Assembly: GCF_001613325.1 (NCBI RefSeq) | Contig: NZ_BDCD01000013.1 | Coordinates: 302,647-366,646 of the forward strand | DNA from: Nocardia yamanashiensis NBRC 100130 | GTDB lineage: Bacteria; Actinomycetota; Actinomycetes; Mycobacteriales; Mycobacteriaceae | Reading direction: 5' to 3' | DNA: 64,000 nucleotides | Shown: in pieces, positions 8,725-17,739 of the stretch | Layout: the number at the start of each line of letters is the position of its first letter | How positions within the stretch are numbered: the stretch's first letter is position 1 | Position numbers and translations under genes: made by a program | The notes under the pieces: model-generated | Database searches by the model: none | Told to the model about the DNA's origin: nothing | The model's input: only the letters and a program-made list of their open reading frames with translations

Positions 8725-8746
8725 CGCAGGTGAACGGCGGGCAAAC
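8725..8746 (-). promoter_or_regulatory. PHO-box-like 11-bp direct repeats upstream of phoD
   Basis: On the minus strand, GTTTGCCCGCC (8746-8736) is followed directly by GTTCACCTGCG (8735-8725). The second unit fits the actinobacterial PhoP direct-repeat unit GTTCA-YYY-G-C-G, and the first matches in part. Two more GTTCAC elements lie nearby (about 8699 on the minus strand, 8814 on the plus strand). The neighbouring gene is a PhoD phosphatase, a classical PhoP target. Binding is inference. Confidence 0.4.
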
Positions 8747-8850
8747 ACAAGGGAATTCGGACATCTGCGCATCCGAAGTGTTATGGGGTGTTCGTCCGGG
8801 ACGCGCCCGGCGTTCACTCCCGCACACGATCAGCATTCCTACCGTTGCGT

Positions 8851-10500
8851 ATGGCCTTGTCACGGCGAGAGTTGTTGCGGCGTGGCGTTGCCGGATCGGC
8901 GGTGGTGCTCGCGGGCACCGCGGCGGTGGGCAGCGCGAGGTTCCGGGCCCCGCACTGGGTGAGCGGCGATCCGTTCACCCTCGGCGTGGCGTCGGGAGAT
9001 CCGACCCCGGACGGGGTGGTGTTGTGGACCCGGCTGGCCCCGGATCCGCTCGATCCGGAAGGGCTGGGCGGGATGCCCATGGCCCCGGTGACGGTGGATT
9101 ACGAGGTGGCGCGGGACGATCGGTTCCGGCAGGTGGTGACCCGCGGCAGCGCGGTGGCCACCCACGCGCTCGGACACAGTGTGCATCCGGAGGTCGGCGG
9201 GCTGGAGCCGGATACCTGGTACTACTACCGTTTCAAGGCCGGTCAGGCCATCTCCCCGGTCGGACGGACACGGACCGCGCCGCGCGCCGGCAGCCCCGCC
9301 GCGCGCATGCGTTTCGCCTTCGCCTCCTGCCAGTCCTGGACGTACGGGTACTTCACCGCCTACGACCATATGGCCGATGAGGACCTGGATCTGGTGGTGC
9401 ACCTGGGCGATTACATCTACGAGAGCCCGTGGGTGCGCGGCCGGCAGGGCGAGACCACGCCGGATCTCACCGGCGAGGCGGTGGATCTGCGCGGGTACCG
9501 GCTGCGGTACGCGCAGGCCAAACACGAACGGCCGCTGCGGGCCGCGCACGCCGCGTTCCCGTGGCTGGTCACCATGGACGATCACGAGGTGCACGACAAC
9601 TGGGCCGGTGACTTCAACGGGCCCAGTTTCGATATCAACAATCTGCGCCCGCTGTTCCGCAAGCGCCGGGCCGCCGCGTTCCAGGCCTGGTACGAGCATC
9701 AGCCGGTGCGGATCGCGCAAATGCCGCACGGGCCGGACATGCTGTTGCACCGGCGCTACGGCTTCGGGAATCTGGCCGAGATCACCATGCTCGACACCCG
9801 TCAGTACCGGACGCCGCAGGCCTGCGGGGACGGCAACCAGGTGTACGGCTGTGCTGCGCGATTCGATCCGGATCGCACCATTCTCGGGGCCGGGCAACGG
9901 GATTGGCTGCTGGGCGGGCTGACCACCTCGCCCGCGCGCTGGCAGATCCTGGGCAATCAAGTCGCGATGGCGCGTTCGGACTACGACACCGGCCCCGGCG
10001 AACTGCTGGGCACCGATGCCTGGGACGGCTATGTCGCCGACCGCAGCGCGCTGCTCGGCGCGGCCGCCGCGCGCGGGGCCGGGAACCTGGTGGTCATCAC
10101 CGGCGACCGCCACCAGAACTACGCCGCCGACCTGCGCCGCGATTGCGCCGATCTCGAATCACCGGTGGTGGCGGCCGAATTCACCGGCACCTCGATCAGC
10201 AGCGGCGGCGACGGCGCGGACATGTCCGAGACCGGCCGCACCCTGCTGGCCGCCAATCCGGATATGAAGTTCTTCAACGAACAGCGCGGCTACGTCCGGG
10301 TGGAACTCGATCACGACCTGTGCCGCAGCGACTTCCGCGTCATGCCGTACGTGCACCGGCCGGGCGCGCCCATTCGCACCCGGGCCAGCTATGTGGTCGA
10401 GAACGGCCGTCCCGGTGTGGAAGCCGCGGTCCGTCCCGACGCCCCCGAGATCAGCACCAGCCCGGTGGCCGCCGTGGAACTCGCGTCCGGCCCGCACTGA
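8851..10500 (+). CDS. phoD: Alkaline phosphatase D (PhoD family), Tat-exported
   Basis: The 549-residue protein starts with a twin-arginine signal (SRRELLRRGVAGSAVVLAG), then the PhoD N-domain (LGVASGDPTPDGVVLWTRLAP). The metallophosphoesterase core follows, with visible metal-ligand blocks GDYIYE, MDDHEVHDNWAGD and ITGDRHQN. PhoD enzymes hydrolyse phosphodiesters and monoesters outside the cell, usually with Fe/Ca, and are induced by phosphate limitation. I chose the ATG at 8851 because it places the Tat motif at the N-terminus; an in-frame start at 8788 adds an unlikely leader. PHO-box-like repeats lie upstream. The stop abuts the stop of the next, convergent gene. Confidence 0.9.
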   Translation: MALSRRELLRRGVAGSAVVLAGTAAVGSARFRAPHWVSGDPFTLGVASGDPTPDGVVLWTRLAPDPLDPEGLGGMPMAPVTVDYEVARDDRFRQVVTRGSAVATHALGHSVHPEVGGLEPDTWYYYRFKAGQAISPVGRTRTAPRAGSPAARMRFAFASCQSWTYGYFTAYDHMADEDLDLVVHLGDYIYESPWVRGRQGETTPDLTGEAVDLRGYRLRYAQAKHERPLRAAHAAFPWLVTMDDHEVHDNWAGDFNGPSFDINNLRPLFRKRRAAAFQAWYEHQPVRIAQMPHGPDMLLHRRYGFGNLAEITMLDTRQYRTPQACGDGNQVYGCAARFDPDRTILGAGQRDWLLGGLTTSPARWQILGNQVAMARSDYDTGPGELLGTDAWDGYVADRSALLGAAAARGAGNLVVITGDRHQNYAADLRRDCADLESPVVAAEFTGTSISSGGDGADMSETGRTLLAANPDMKFFNEQRGYVRVELDHDLCRSDFRVMPYVHRPGAPIRTRASYVVENGRPGVEAAVRPDAPEISTSPVAAVELASGPH

Positions 10501-11175
10501 TCAGGTGACCACCCGGGGCCACGGGTAGAAGGCGAGATGGATCAGCAGGATCACCAAGAGGCCCAGCAGGATCGCCGCGATGAAATGCGCGCGGCGTTCC
10601 AGGAAGTAGATGGTGCGGAACAGGGTCGGGAACGGTACGTCCTTGCCGAAGAACATGGCCAGGATGCTGGGCACCACCACCCACATCAGCGCGATGAGCC
10701 CGTACAGCACGTACGGGCCGAGGTAGGAGTCCGGATCCAGCCCGCGGTCGGCCGCCGCGAAGCCGATGCCGAAGACGTAGGTGGCCGCCGCGGTCAGCAG
10801 ATACCCCGCGCCCAGCAGCGTGATCGGGCTGTCGGACCGGGTGACGCGCCCGCCCGCGGTGACCGGATGCCCCGCCACCACCTGCGGTTGGGGTTCGGGA
10901 TGGAAGAGCAACTGCGGCACCGCGTAATAGCCGATGACCACGATCACGAACACCACCAGCAGCCGCACCCAGGCGTGCTCGGTCTGCAGATGCCCGATGG
11001 TATCGGAAATGGTGGGCCAGCTCGCCAGCCCGAACACCGAGGCCAGTTCCGGTGCGGCGATGGCGATTCCGGCCGCGCCCCACAGGAGATATCCCCAGAA
11101 CTCCACCGACCGCCCGGCCGCGACCGGCATGGTGCCGGGCGTCTCGATCGTCGCGTCGTCTCCCACCTGCGTCAT
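10501..11175 (-). CDS. Integral membrane protein of unknown function (five helices)
   Basis: This protein of about 224 residues has five clear hydrophobic helices: YLLWGAAGIAIAAPELASVFG, RLLVVFVIVVIGYYAVPQLLF, ITLLGAGYLLTAAATYVFGI, VLYGLIALMWVVVPSILAMFFG and HFIAAILLGLLVILLIHLAFY. The cytosolic linker near LFHPEPQPQ is proline-rich. I place the start at the ATG at 11175 (MTQVGDD); a GTG at 11190 is equally possible, as neither has a strong ribosome-binding site. I do not recognise the family. It is convergent with phoD, with no bases between the stops. Confidence 0.7.
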   Translation of the reverse strand: MTQVGDDATIETPGTMPVAAGRSVEFWGYLLWGAAGIAIAAPELASVFGLASWPTISDTIGHLQTEHAWVRLLVVFVIVVIGYYAVPQLLFHPEPQPQVVAGHPVTAGGRVTRSDSPITLLGAGYLLTAAATYVFGIGFAAADRGLDPDSYLGPYVLYGLIALMWVVVPSILAMFFGKDVPFPTLFRTIYFLERRAHFIAAILLGLLVILLIHLAFYPWPRVVT

Positions 11176-11247
11176 ACCGCCGGTATACACCCTGAGCTGG
11201 GAAAATGGCCGGTTTATACCAGCCTGGAATTGCGTTGAGACCGGTCG

Positions 11248-12084
11248 TTATCTCATGCCCGCCGGCAGTTGCCGAGCCAGTTCCGCGAGAGCCAGCGCGG
11301 ACGCGGAACCGGGCGGCGCGGTGTACACGACCAGCAGCTGATCCGGATCGCCCGGCAGCGCCAGGGTCTCGTAACCGAGCTCCAGCGCCCCCGCGCTCGG
11401 ATGGTTGATCCGCTTGACCCCGTAGGTCTTCTCCTTGACCGGATGCCCCTGCCAGATGCGCCGGAAATCCTCGCTCCGCCGGGACAATTCGTCGATCATC
11501 TCCGCCAGCTTGGGATCGCCCGGATGCAGTCCGGCATCGCGGCGCAGGAACGCGGCGGTCTCCTCGGCCACCGTCTCCCACTCCGGATAGAACTCGCTCG
11601 CCCGCGGATTCAAGAACAGATACCGAGCCTGATTGCGCTCTTCGGCGGGCACACTCGAGAATCCGGACACCAAGTCGCCCAGCTCATTCCAGGCCAGCAC
11701 ATCCATCCGCCGCCCGAGCACGAACGCGGGCGCGCTCAGCGCATCCAGCACCAGCCGCGCGCCCGGCCGCAACGCATCGGCGTAAACCCCGGCGGTGCGC
11801 GCCGGAGCCACGGCACCCGGCCGAGCCAGCGCATACAGATGCGCACGCTCCGGATCGGTGAGCCGCAGCGCCCGTGCGACGGCATCCAGCACAGAATCCG
11901 ATACGTGCGGCCCCCGCCCCTGCTCCAGCCGGATGTAGTAATCGACACTGACCCCGGCCAGCTGCGCCACTTCCTCCCGCCGCAACCCCGGCACCCGCCG
12001 CCGCCCGTACTCCCGCAGCCCAGCCTCTCCCGGCTGGATGAGAGCGCGCCGGGAACGCAGAAAATCACCTAGATCGGACTGCAT
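11248..12084 (-). CDS. XRE-family regulator with MmyB-like ligand domain
   Basis: This 278-residue regulator has an N-terminal helix-turn-helix (VPGLRREEVAQLAGVSVDYY, then IRLEQGRGPHVSDSVLDAVA) and the C-terminal MmyB-like domain (VLDALSAPAFVLGRRMDVLAWN, RYLFLNPRASEFYPEW). That domain is thought to bind fatty-acid-like ligands. The ATG at 12084 (MQSDLGDFLRSRRALI) matches the family N-terminus; the longer frame from 12183 does not. It is divergent from an SDR oxidoreductase, a very common pairing for this regulator class in actinobacteria, and the imperfect palindrome at 12090-12111 is its probable operator. Confidence 0.92.
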   Translation of the reverse strand: MQSDLGDFLRSRRALIQPGEAGLREYGRRRVPGLRREEVAQLAGVSVDYYIRLEQGRGPHVSDSVLDAVARALRLTDPERAHLYALARPGAVAPARTAGVYADALRPGARLVLDALSAPAFVLGRRMDVLAWNELGDLVSGFSSVPAEERNQARYLFLNPRASEFYPEWETVAEETAAFLRRDAGLHPGDPKLAEMIDELSRRSEDFRRIWQGHPVKEKTYGVKRINHPSAGALELGYETLALPGDPDQLLVVYTAPPGSASALALAELARQLPAGMR

Positions 12085-12089
12085 GGTTT

Positions 12090-12111
12090 CCAGGGTAGAG
12101 ATCCATCCTGG
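12090..12111. promoter_or_regulatory. Imperfect palindrome between XRE regulator and SDR gene
   Basis: CCAGG at 12090-12094 and CCTGG at 12107-12111 bound a 22-bp stretch in which 16 of 22 positions obey dyad symmetry. It starts 6 bases from the regulator's ATG and 95 bp before the SDR start, as expected for an autoregulated divergent pair. Confidence 0.5.
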
Positions 12112-12205
12112 TACTGCCGGACCCAGGAAACCCGGAACCCTCGCTGCCCGCTTGCCGCCGCCACAGGATGAGTACCAGCACAAGCGCAGAGCGAAGGAGA
12201 ATCCG

Positions 12206-12967
12206 ATGAGCTACGAGAACCTGACCGGCCGCACCGCCGTCATCGCGGGAGCCGCCAGCGGTATGGGCGAGGCGACCGCGCGGCTGCTGGCCGCCAATGG
12301 GGCGCGGGTGGCGCTGCTGGCCCGCCGCGCCGACCGGCTCGGCACCCTGGCCGCCAAGATCGAGGCCGATGGCGGTGTGGCGCTGGCGGTTCCGGTGGAC
12401 GTCACCGACAGCGCGAGCGTGAGCGCCGCCGCCGAGCGGGTGCACGACGTTTTCGGCGCGGCCGATCTGGTGGTGAACTCGGCCGGTGTCATGCTGCCCA
12501 ATCCCATCGTGGACGGGCGCGAGGACGAGTGGCTGCGCATGCTGGACACCAATGTCGCGGGCCGGTTGCGGGTGATCCGCGCCTTCGTCCCGGATCTGCT
12601 GGCAGCCGCCGACGCGGGCCGCACCGCCGACCTGGTGAACATCTCCTCGATCGGCGCGCACCTGCCGTTCCCGTCCTATTCGGTGTACGGCGCGACCCAG
12701 GCCGCCATCACCCAGCTGTCGGCGACGCTGCGCACCGAACTCGGCCCGCGCCGGGTGCGGGTCACCAATCTCGAACCGGGACTGACCGATACCGAACTCG
12801 GTTCGCACATCGACAATCCGGAACTGAGCGGGCAACTGGACGGCATGTTCGAGGCCCTGGATGCCTTGAGCGCGAGTGATATAGCCGACTTGATCGCCTA
12901 CACCACCAGCCGTCCCGCGCACGTCAACCTGCGTCAGGTCATCGTGCTGCCGACCCGGCAGGCCTGA
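12206..12967 (+). CDS. SDR-family NAD(P)-dependent oxidoreductase
   Basis: This 253-residue classical short-chain dehydrogenase has a cofactor-binding glycine motif in TAVIAGAASGMGEATARLL, the NSAG equivalent (LVVNSAGVM), the catalytic Ser in VNISSIGAH, and the YxxxK region as YSVYGATQAAITQLS. In that region the position after Tyr-Gly-Ala-Thr holds Gln rather than the usual catalytic Lys, so activity needs checking. A GAAGGAGA ribosome site lies 5 bases before the ATG at 12206. It is probably controlled by the divergent XRE regulator; the substrate is unknown. Confidence 0.9.
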   Translation: MSYENLTGRTAVIAGAASGMGEATARLLAANGARVALLARRADRLGTLAAKIEADGGVALAVPVDVTDSASVSAAAERVHDVFGAADLVVNSAGVMLPNPIVDGREDEWLRMLDTNVAGRLRVIRAFVPDLLAAADAGRTADLVNISSIGAHLPFPSYSVYGATQAAITQLSATLRTELGPRRVRVTNLEPGLTDTELGSHIDNPELSGQLDGMFEALDALSASDIADLIAYTTSRPAHVNLRQVIVLPTRQA

Positions 12968-13007
12968 GGCACGCCGGAATCCGGTGCGGCCTGCCTAGTA
13001 TCGAGGG

Positions 13008-15266
13008 ATGCGGGTGGGTCGCGGGATTTCCGGTTTGCTGGCTTTCGCTCTTCTGCTCGTCGTCGCGGTGGCGACGGCCTGGAACATGGAACCGCACGGT
13101 TATCGCGATGCCGCGGCGCCCGCCGAGGAGTTCAGCGCGGCACGGGCGCACACGGTGATCGAGGCGATCGCGCGCAAGGCGCATCCGGTCGGCACCGCCG
13201 AACACGACCGGGTGCGTGACCATCTCGCGGGCGAGCTCCGGAAACTAGGGCTGAGCACCGAGATTCGCGCCGGGGTCGGACTGTGGCCCCGGGCGTTCGG
13301 CGAGGGTGTGCACGGCGGCGGCCGGATCGAGAACATCGTCGGCACCGTGCGCGGCACCGCGCCGACCGGCACCGTCTACCTTGTCGCACACTACGATTCG
13401 GTGCCGTCCGCGCCGGGCGCCAATGACGACGGCGCCGGGGTGGCCGCCATTCTGGAGGCGGTGCGGGCGCTGCGTTCCGGCGAGACCGCATTGCGCAACG
13501 ACCTGGTGGTGCTGCTGACCGACGGCGAGGAGCCCGGCCTGTTCGGCGCCGAAGCCTTCGCCGCCGCCGGCGGTTACGACCGCAATGGCGTGATCATCAA
13601 TCACGAGGCGCGGGGTGCGGGCGGGCCGCCGCTGCTGTGGCGCCTCGCGAAACCCGATGGGGCGCTGGTGCGGGCCGTGTCGAATACGACGCCGCATCCG
13701 AACACCGATTCGCTGACCACCGCGCTGGCCGGCACCCAGACCTCCAGCAATACCGACTTCGCCGCCTTCGAACCGCACGGATTACGAGTGCTGGACTGGG
13801 CTTTCGCCGGTAAGAGCGCCTACTACCACAATCGCCTCGACGATCCGGAGCACGTGAATCTGGCGACCCTGCAGCAGCTGGGCGACAACACCCTGGCGCA
13901 GGTCAAGGAGTTCGGGGAACGCGACCTGGCCGCCGATGCCGCCGACGATTCCGATGCCGCGTATTTCGCACTGCCGTTCGGGCTGCTGGTGGTGGTGCCG
14001 CTGTGGGTGATGATCGCCTGCGCGGTACTCGGCGTGCTCGCGGCGGCGTGGGTGGTGTGGCAGGTGAAGCGCTCCGGCGAGACCGGGGTGTGGCGGGTGA
14101 TCGGCGCGGCCGTGACGGCGGTGCTGGCGGTACCGGTCGCGGTCGGGCTGACCTGGGGCTGGTGGCTGCTGGTGCAGCAGATCCGGCCCGCCTACGCCGC
14201 CATGCCGGTGGACCCGTATCGGCCGGGCTGCTTCCAGGCGGCGGTGCTGATCCTGGCCGCCGCCGCCCTGCTCGGCTGGTATGCGCTGGCGCGCAGGATA
14301 TTCGGGGCCACCGCCGCCGGCGTCGGCATGCTGTGCGCGGCGGTGAGCATCGGCATACTGGCGGCGGCGCTCGCCCCGGCGGCCTCCGAAATCGTGGTGG
14401 TGCCCGCCGCCGCGGCGGCCGTCGGCGTCGCGGTGACCTTCCTGACGCCGGAGCGCTGGCGACTGGCGGTGCTCACGGCTTTCCTGCTGCCCGCGGCGGT
14501 ATTCGTCGGCGGGAATGCGTGGACCACCACCCAGGCCGGGCTGACGGCCGCCCCGTTCCTGGCCGCGCCGCTGATCGTGCTGCTGGGCGGGCTGCTGCTG
14601 CTCACCCTCACGCACGCCTGGCCGCAGCGCCGGGGCTGGACGATTCCGGTGACCGCACTGGTCGTCGTGCTGGCGTTGACCGGGGCAGGCCTGGCGGTGG
14701 ATCGCACCGACGACAACCATCCGCGCACTTCACAATTGGTGTACGTGCTGGACGCGGACCGGAAGGAGGCGCGCTGGCTCTCCACGCTCGCGCCCGACCC
14801 GTACACGCGCGAGTTCGTGAGCGACGCCCAGCCCGAGGGACCCTATGCCGAGCTGTGGAAGAAGGCCGTGGCAAGCGGACCCGCACCGGCGCAGGCGCTT
14901 TCCGCGCCGGTCGCCGAAATCATTTCGGACAAAACCGATTCCGGGCTGCGCACGGTGAAACTGCGGCTGCGTTCCACCCGTGGCGCGACCCGCATCGACC
15001 TGTTCTGGAGCACGGTTCCGCAGCGCCTGCGGGTAGCCGATCGCCGGATCGAAACGCCTCCGGCCCAAAGCTTCCGGTTCTTCGCCCCGGGTAAGGATGG
15101 CGTCGAAATGGAACTGGTGGTGCCCGCCGGACCGCTGTCGCTGCGGCTCGCCGACTACACCTGGCTGCCCGATTCCAATCTGAACGCATACCGGAATCCG
15201 CCGCAGGACACCTTCTTCCGGCAGGACAGCGTCGCCCAGGTGTTCGTCAGCGTGCCGGGACTGTGA
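13008..15266 (+). CDS. Membrane-anchored M28-family zinc metallopeptidase
   Basis: This 752-residue protein has a first membrane helix (GLLAFALLLVVAVATAW) and then an M28 aminopeptidase domain. The zinc-binding blocks are visible: AHYDSVPSAPGANDDGAG (His/Asp ligands), LLTDGEEPGLFGAEAF (catalytic Glu pair), NHEARGAGG and the late YHNRLDDPEH (His ligand). After about residue 320 there are some eight hydrophobic helices and then a soluble C-terminal beta-rich domain. This resembles eukaryotic ER metallopeptidase-1 more than a secreted aminopeptidase. It probably trims peptides at the outer face of the membrane. Its 3' end overlaps that of the convergent UvrA-like gene by 20 bases. Confidence 0.88.
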   Translation: MRVGRGISGLLAFALLLVVAVATAWNMEPHGYRDAAAPAEEFSAARAHTVIEAIARKAHPVGTAEHDRVRDHLAGELRKLGLSTEIRAGVGLWPRAFGEGVHGGGRIENIVGTVRGTAPTGTVYLVAHYDSVPSAPGANDDGAGVAAILEAVRALRSGETALRNDLVVLLTDGEEPGLFGAEAFAAAGGYDRNGVIINHEARGAGGPPLLWRLAKPDGALVRAVSNTTPHPNTDSLTTALAGTQTSSNTDFAAFEPHGLRVLDWAFAGKSAYYHNRLDDPEHVNLATLQQLGDNTLAQVKEFGERDLAADAADDSDAAYFALPFGLLVVVPLWVMIACAVLGVLAAAWVVWQVKRSGETGVWRVIGAAVTAVLAVPVAVGLTWGWWLLVQQIRPAYAAMPVDPYRPGCFQAAVLILAAAALLGWYALARRIFGATAAGVGMLCAAVSIGILAAALAPAASEIVVVPAAAAAVGVAVTFLTPERWRLAVLTAFLLPAAVFVGGNAWTTTQAGLTAAPFLAAPLIVLLGGLLLLTLTHAWPQRRGWTIPVTALVVVLALTGAGLAVDRTDDNHPRTSQLVYVLDADRKEARWLSTLAPDPYTREFVSDAQPEGPYAELWKKAVASGPAPAQALSAPVAEIISDKTDSGLRTVKLRLRSTRGATRIDLFWSTVPQRLRVADRRIETPPAQSFRFFAPGKDGVEMELVVPAGPLSLRLADYTWLPDSNLNAYRNPPQDTFFRQDSVAQVFVSVPGL

Positions 15267-17739
15267 GCGGCCGGAGGTAGCGGCCGGTGAGGCTGTCCGG
15301 TGCGGCGGCGATGTCGCGGGGCGTGCCGGTCGCCACGACGCGCCCGCCCTCCGGGCCGCCGCCCGGGCCCATATCGATGACATGGTCGGCATTGGCGATC
15401 ATGTCCAGATCGTGGTCGATGGCGACGATGGTCGCGCCCGCGCGCAACAGCCGGTCGAACACCCCGAGCAGTGTGCGCACATCCTCGGGATGCAGGCCGG
15501 TGGTGGGCTCGTCGAAGACGTAGAGCGTGTGCCGCTGGCTGGAACGCAAGCCCCCGGCCAGCCGCATGCGCTGCGCCTCGCCGCCGGACAGCGACGGGGT
15601 CGGCTCGCCCAGGCACAGATAGCCGAGCCCGACCTCGCGCAGGGCTTGCAGCGGCGCGCCGATCCGGGGCGTGCCCGCGAAGCGTTCGGCGGCGTCGGCG
15701 ACCGTCAGGTCCAGCACCTCGGCGATGGTCAGCCCGTCCACGCGGATCTCCAGGGTCTCCGGGTTGTAGCGCTTGCCGTCGCAGGTCGGGCAGGTCAGCA
15801 CCATATCCGGCAGGAACTGCACGTCCAGGGCGACCTCGCCGAGGCCCGCGCAGGTGGGGCACTGTCCGCCCTTGACGTTGTAGGAGAACCGCCCGGCGCT
15901 CCAATGCCGTTGCCGCGCTTCGGGAGTGGCGGCGAACAGGGCGCGGATGCCGTCGAACGCGCCCGAATAGGTGGCCGGGGTGGAGCGGCTGTTATTGCCG
16001 ATGGGGGTGGAATCCACGGTGACCACCCGCTGAATACCGCCGGTGGCCAGCGCGCGGACGTGCTGCGGCAAACGCTCCCCCGCCAGCTGCGCGGTCAGGG
16101 CCGGAACCAGGCTGTCCAGCACGAGACTGGTCTTCCCCGAACCCGAGACTCCGGTGATCAGGGTCAGCCGCGCCACCGGGATACGCGCGGTCACCTCGTG
16201 CAGCGTGTACCACTCGCCGACGGTCACCTCGATCCCCGGATCCGACTCGCGCACCGGCAGCGCGGTGCGGGCGCGCGGGTCGGCGCGGCCGGAAAGATAC
16301 GGCCCCGTCACCGAATTGGGGTCGTTCTCCAGATCCGCCACATCGCCCTGCGCCACCACCGTGCCGCCGGCCCGGCCCGCGCCCGGACCCATTTCGATGA
16401 GCTGGTCGGCCCAGCGCAGCAATTCCACGTCGTGATCCACCATGACCACCGAATTGCCATTGTCGACCAGGGCGCGAATCACCCCGCGCAGTCCTTCCAC
16501 ATTGGCCGGATGCAGGCCGATGGACGGCTCGTCGAGCACGTAGAGCATGCCGGTGGAGCGCGCCTGCAAGGTGGCGGTGAGCTGAATGCGCTGCCGCTCA
16601 CCGGTGGACAGCGACTCGCCCGCCCGGTCCAGGGTGAGATAACCGAGCCCGAGCACCAGCAGCGGTTCCAGCGCCCGCACGAATTCGGCGCTCAAACGTG
16701 CGGCCAGATCGTGCAGTTCGGCGGGCAGGCGATCCGGCAGACCCGGTGCCCAGGAACGCAATTCGGCCAGGGTGAGCGCGCTGATGACCGCGATGTCGCG
16801 GCCGTCGAGCAGGCTGGTCAGCGCTTCGGGCCGCAGCCGGGTGCCGTGGCATTCCGGGCAGGTGTGCAGGGTGAAGAACCTGCTCAGCCGGTCCCGGGAG
16901 GTCTGGCTGGCGCTGTTCTCGAGCGAATGCCGCACGGCCGCACGGGCATTCTCGTAGGTGGCGTTGAGTTCGGCGGCGCGCCCGGATTTGGTGGTGACGA
17001 CGACGAACCGTTTCTCGGGCGGTCCGTCGAGCACGATCTCGCGTTCCGACGCGGTCAGCTCCCGGTACGGCACATCGATGCGCACCCCCAGCTGGGCGGC
17101 GATCTGCGGCTGGAAATCGCGCAGCGGCAGCTTCCAGGACGCCACCGCGCCCTCGGCGATGCTCAGGTCCGGATCCGGGATCAATGCCGCGTCGTCGATC
17201 TCCTCCACCGTGCCCAGCCCGCCGCAGCGCGGGCACGCCCCGAAACTGTCGAAGGCGAAGGATTCCGCGCCCGGCAGTTCGAAGCGGCCGCCGCATTCGG
17301 GCAGGTCCACATAGCCCTTCATGGCCACGTCCAGCATGGGCGGCAGCCGGAAACCGTTGGGGCACACGTGTGATCCGAGCCGGGAGACCATCAGCCGGAG
17401 CACGTTGTAGACCTCGGTCATGGTGCCGACGGTGCTGCGGCGGCCCGGGATCGGCGGGCGCTGTTTCAAGGCCAGGGTGGCGGGCAGATAGTCGATGCGA
17501 TCCACGTCCGGGCGTTCGGTCTGGGCGATCCGGCGGCGGGTATAGGTGGACAGGCCGTCGAGGAAACGCTGATAGCCCTCGGCGTACAGGACGTTCATGG
17601 CCAGCGAGGACTTGCCGGAACCGGACAGGCCGGTAATGGCGACCCAGGACCAGAGCGGCACGTCCACATCGATATTGCGCAGATTGTGGACGCGCGCGCC
17701 CACGACCCGGATCGCCTTGGGTAGGTGGGCGGTGCTCAC
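15247..17739 (-). CDS. UvrA-like ABC ATPase without UvrB-binding domain (DrrC/Ecm16/UvrA2 type)
   Basis: This 830-residue tandem-ABC protein has Walker A motifs [11 protein letters not shown] and [11 protein letters not shown]. Its signatures are [13 protein letters not shown] and [17 protein letters not shown], its Walker B blocks [13 protein letters not shown] and [13 protein letters not shown], and its zinc-finger pairs [11 protein letters not shown] and [10 protein letters not shown]...[14 protein letters not shown]. Full-length UvrA is about 950 residues. Here the UvrB-binding region between the first HVCPN and [11 protein letters not shown] is reduced to about 60 residues, and the first zinc-finger pair is incomplete. 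Proteins of this form include UvrA2, DrrC (daunorubicin) and Ecm16 (echinomycin), which clear drugs from DNA. Its GTG overlaps the NRPS stop codon (GTGA), so it is probably translated with the NRPS as self-resistance (inference). A general repair role is the alternative. Confidence 0.88.
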   Translation of the reverse strand: MSTAHLPKAIRVVGARVHNLRNIDVDVPLWSWVAITGLSGSGKSSLAMNVLYAEGYQRFLDGLSTYTRRRIAQTERPDVDRIDYLPATLALKQRPPIPGRRSTVGTMTEVYNVLRLMVSRLGSHVCPNGFRLPPMLDVAMKGYVDLPECGGRFELPGAESFAFDSFGACPRCGGLGTVEEIDDAALIPDPDLSIAEGAVASWKLPLRDFQPQIAAQLGVRIDVPYRELTASEREIVLDGPPEKRFVVVTTKSGRAAELNATYENARAAVRHSLENSASQTSRDRLSRFFTLHTCPECHGTRLRPEALTSLLDGRDIAVISALTLAELRSWAPGLPDRLPAELHDLAARLSAEFVRALEPLLVLGLGYLTLDRAGESLSTGERQRIQLTATLQARSTGMLYVLDEPSIGLHPANVEGLRGVIRALVDNGNSVVMVDHDVELLRWADQLIEMGPGAGRAGGTVVAQGDVADLENDPNSVTGPYLSGRADPRARTALPVRESDPGIEVTVGEWYTLHEVTARIPVARLTLITGVSGSGKTSLVLDSLVPALTAQLAGERLPQHVRALATGGIQRVVTVDSTPIGNNSRSTPATYSGAFDGIRALFAATPEARQRHWSAGRFSYNVKGGQCPTCAGLGEVALDVQFLPDMVLTCPTCDGKRYNPETLEIRVDGLTIAEVLDLTVADAAERFAGTPRIGAPLQALREVGLGYLCLGEPTPSLSGGEAQRMRLAGGLRSSQRHTLYVFDEPTTGLHPEDVRTLLGVFDRLLRAGATIVAIDHDLDMIANADHVIDMGPGGGPEGGRVVATGTPRDIAAAPDSLTGRYLRPLTVPAR

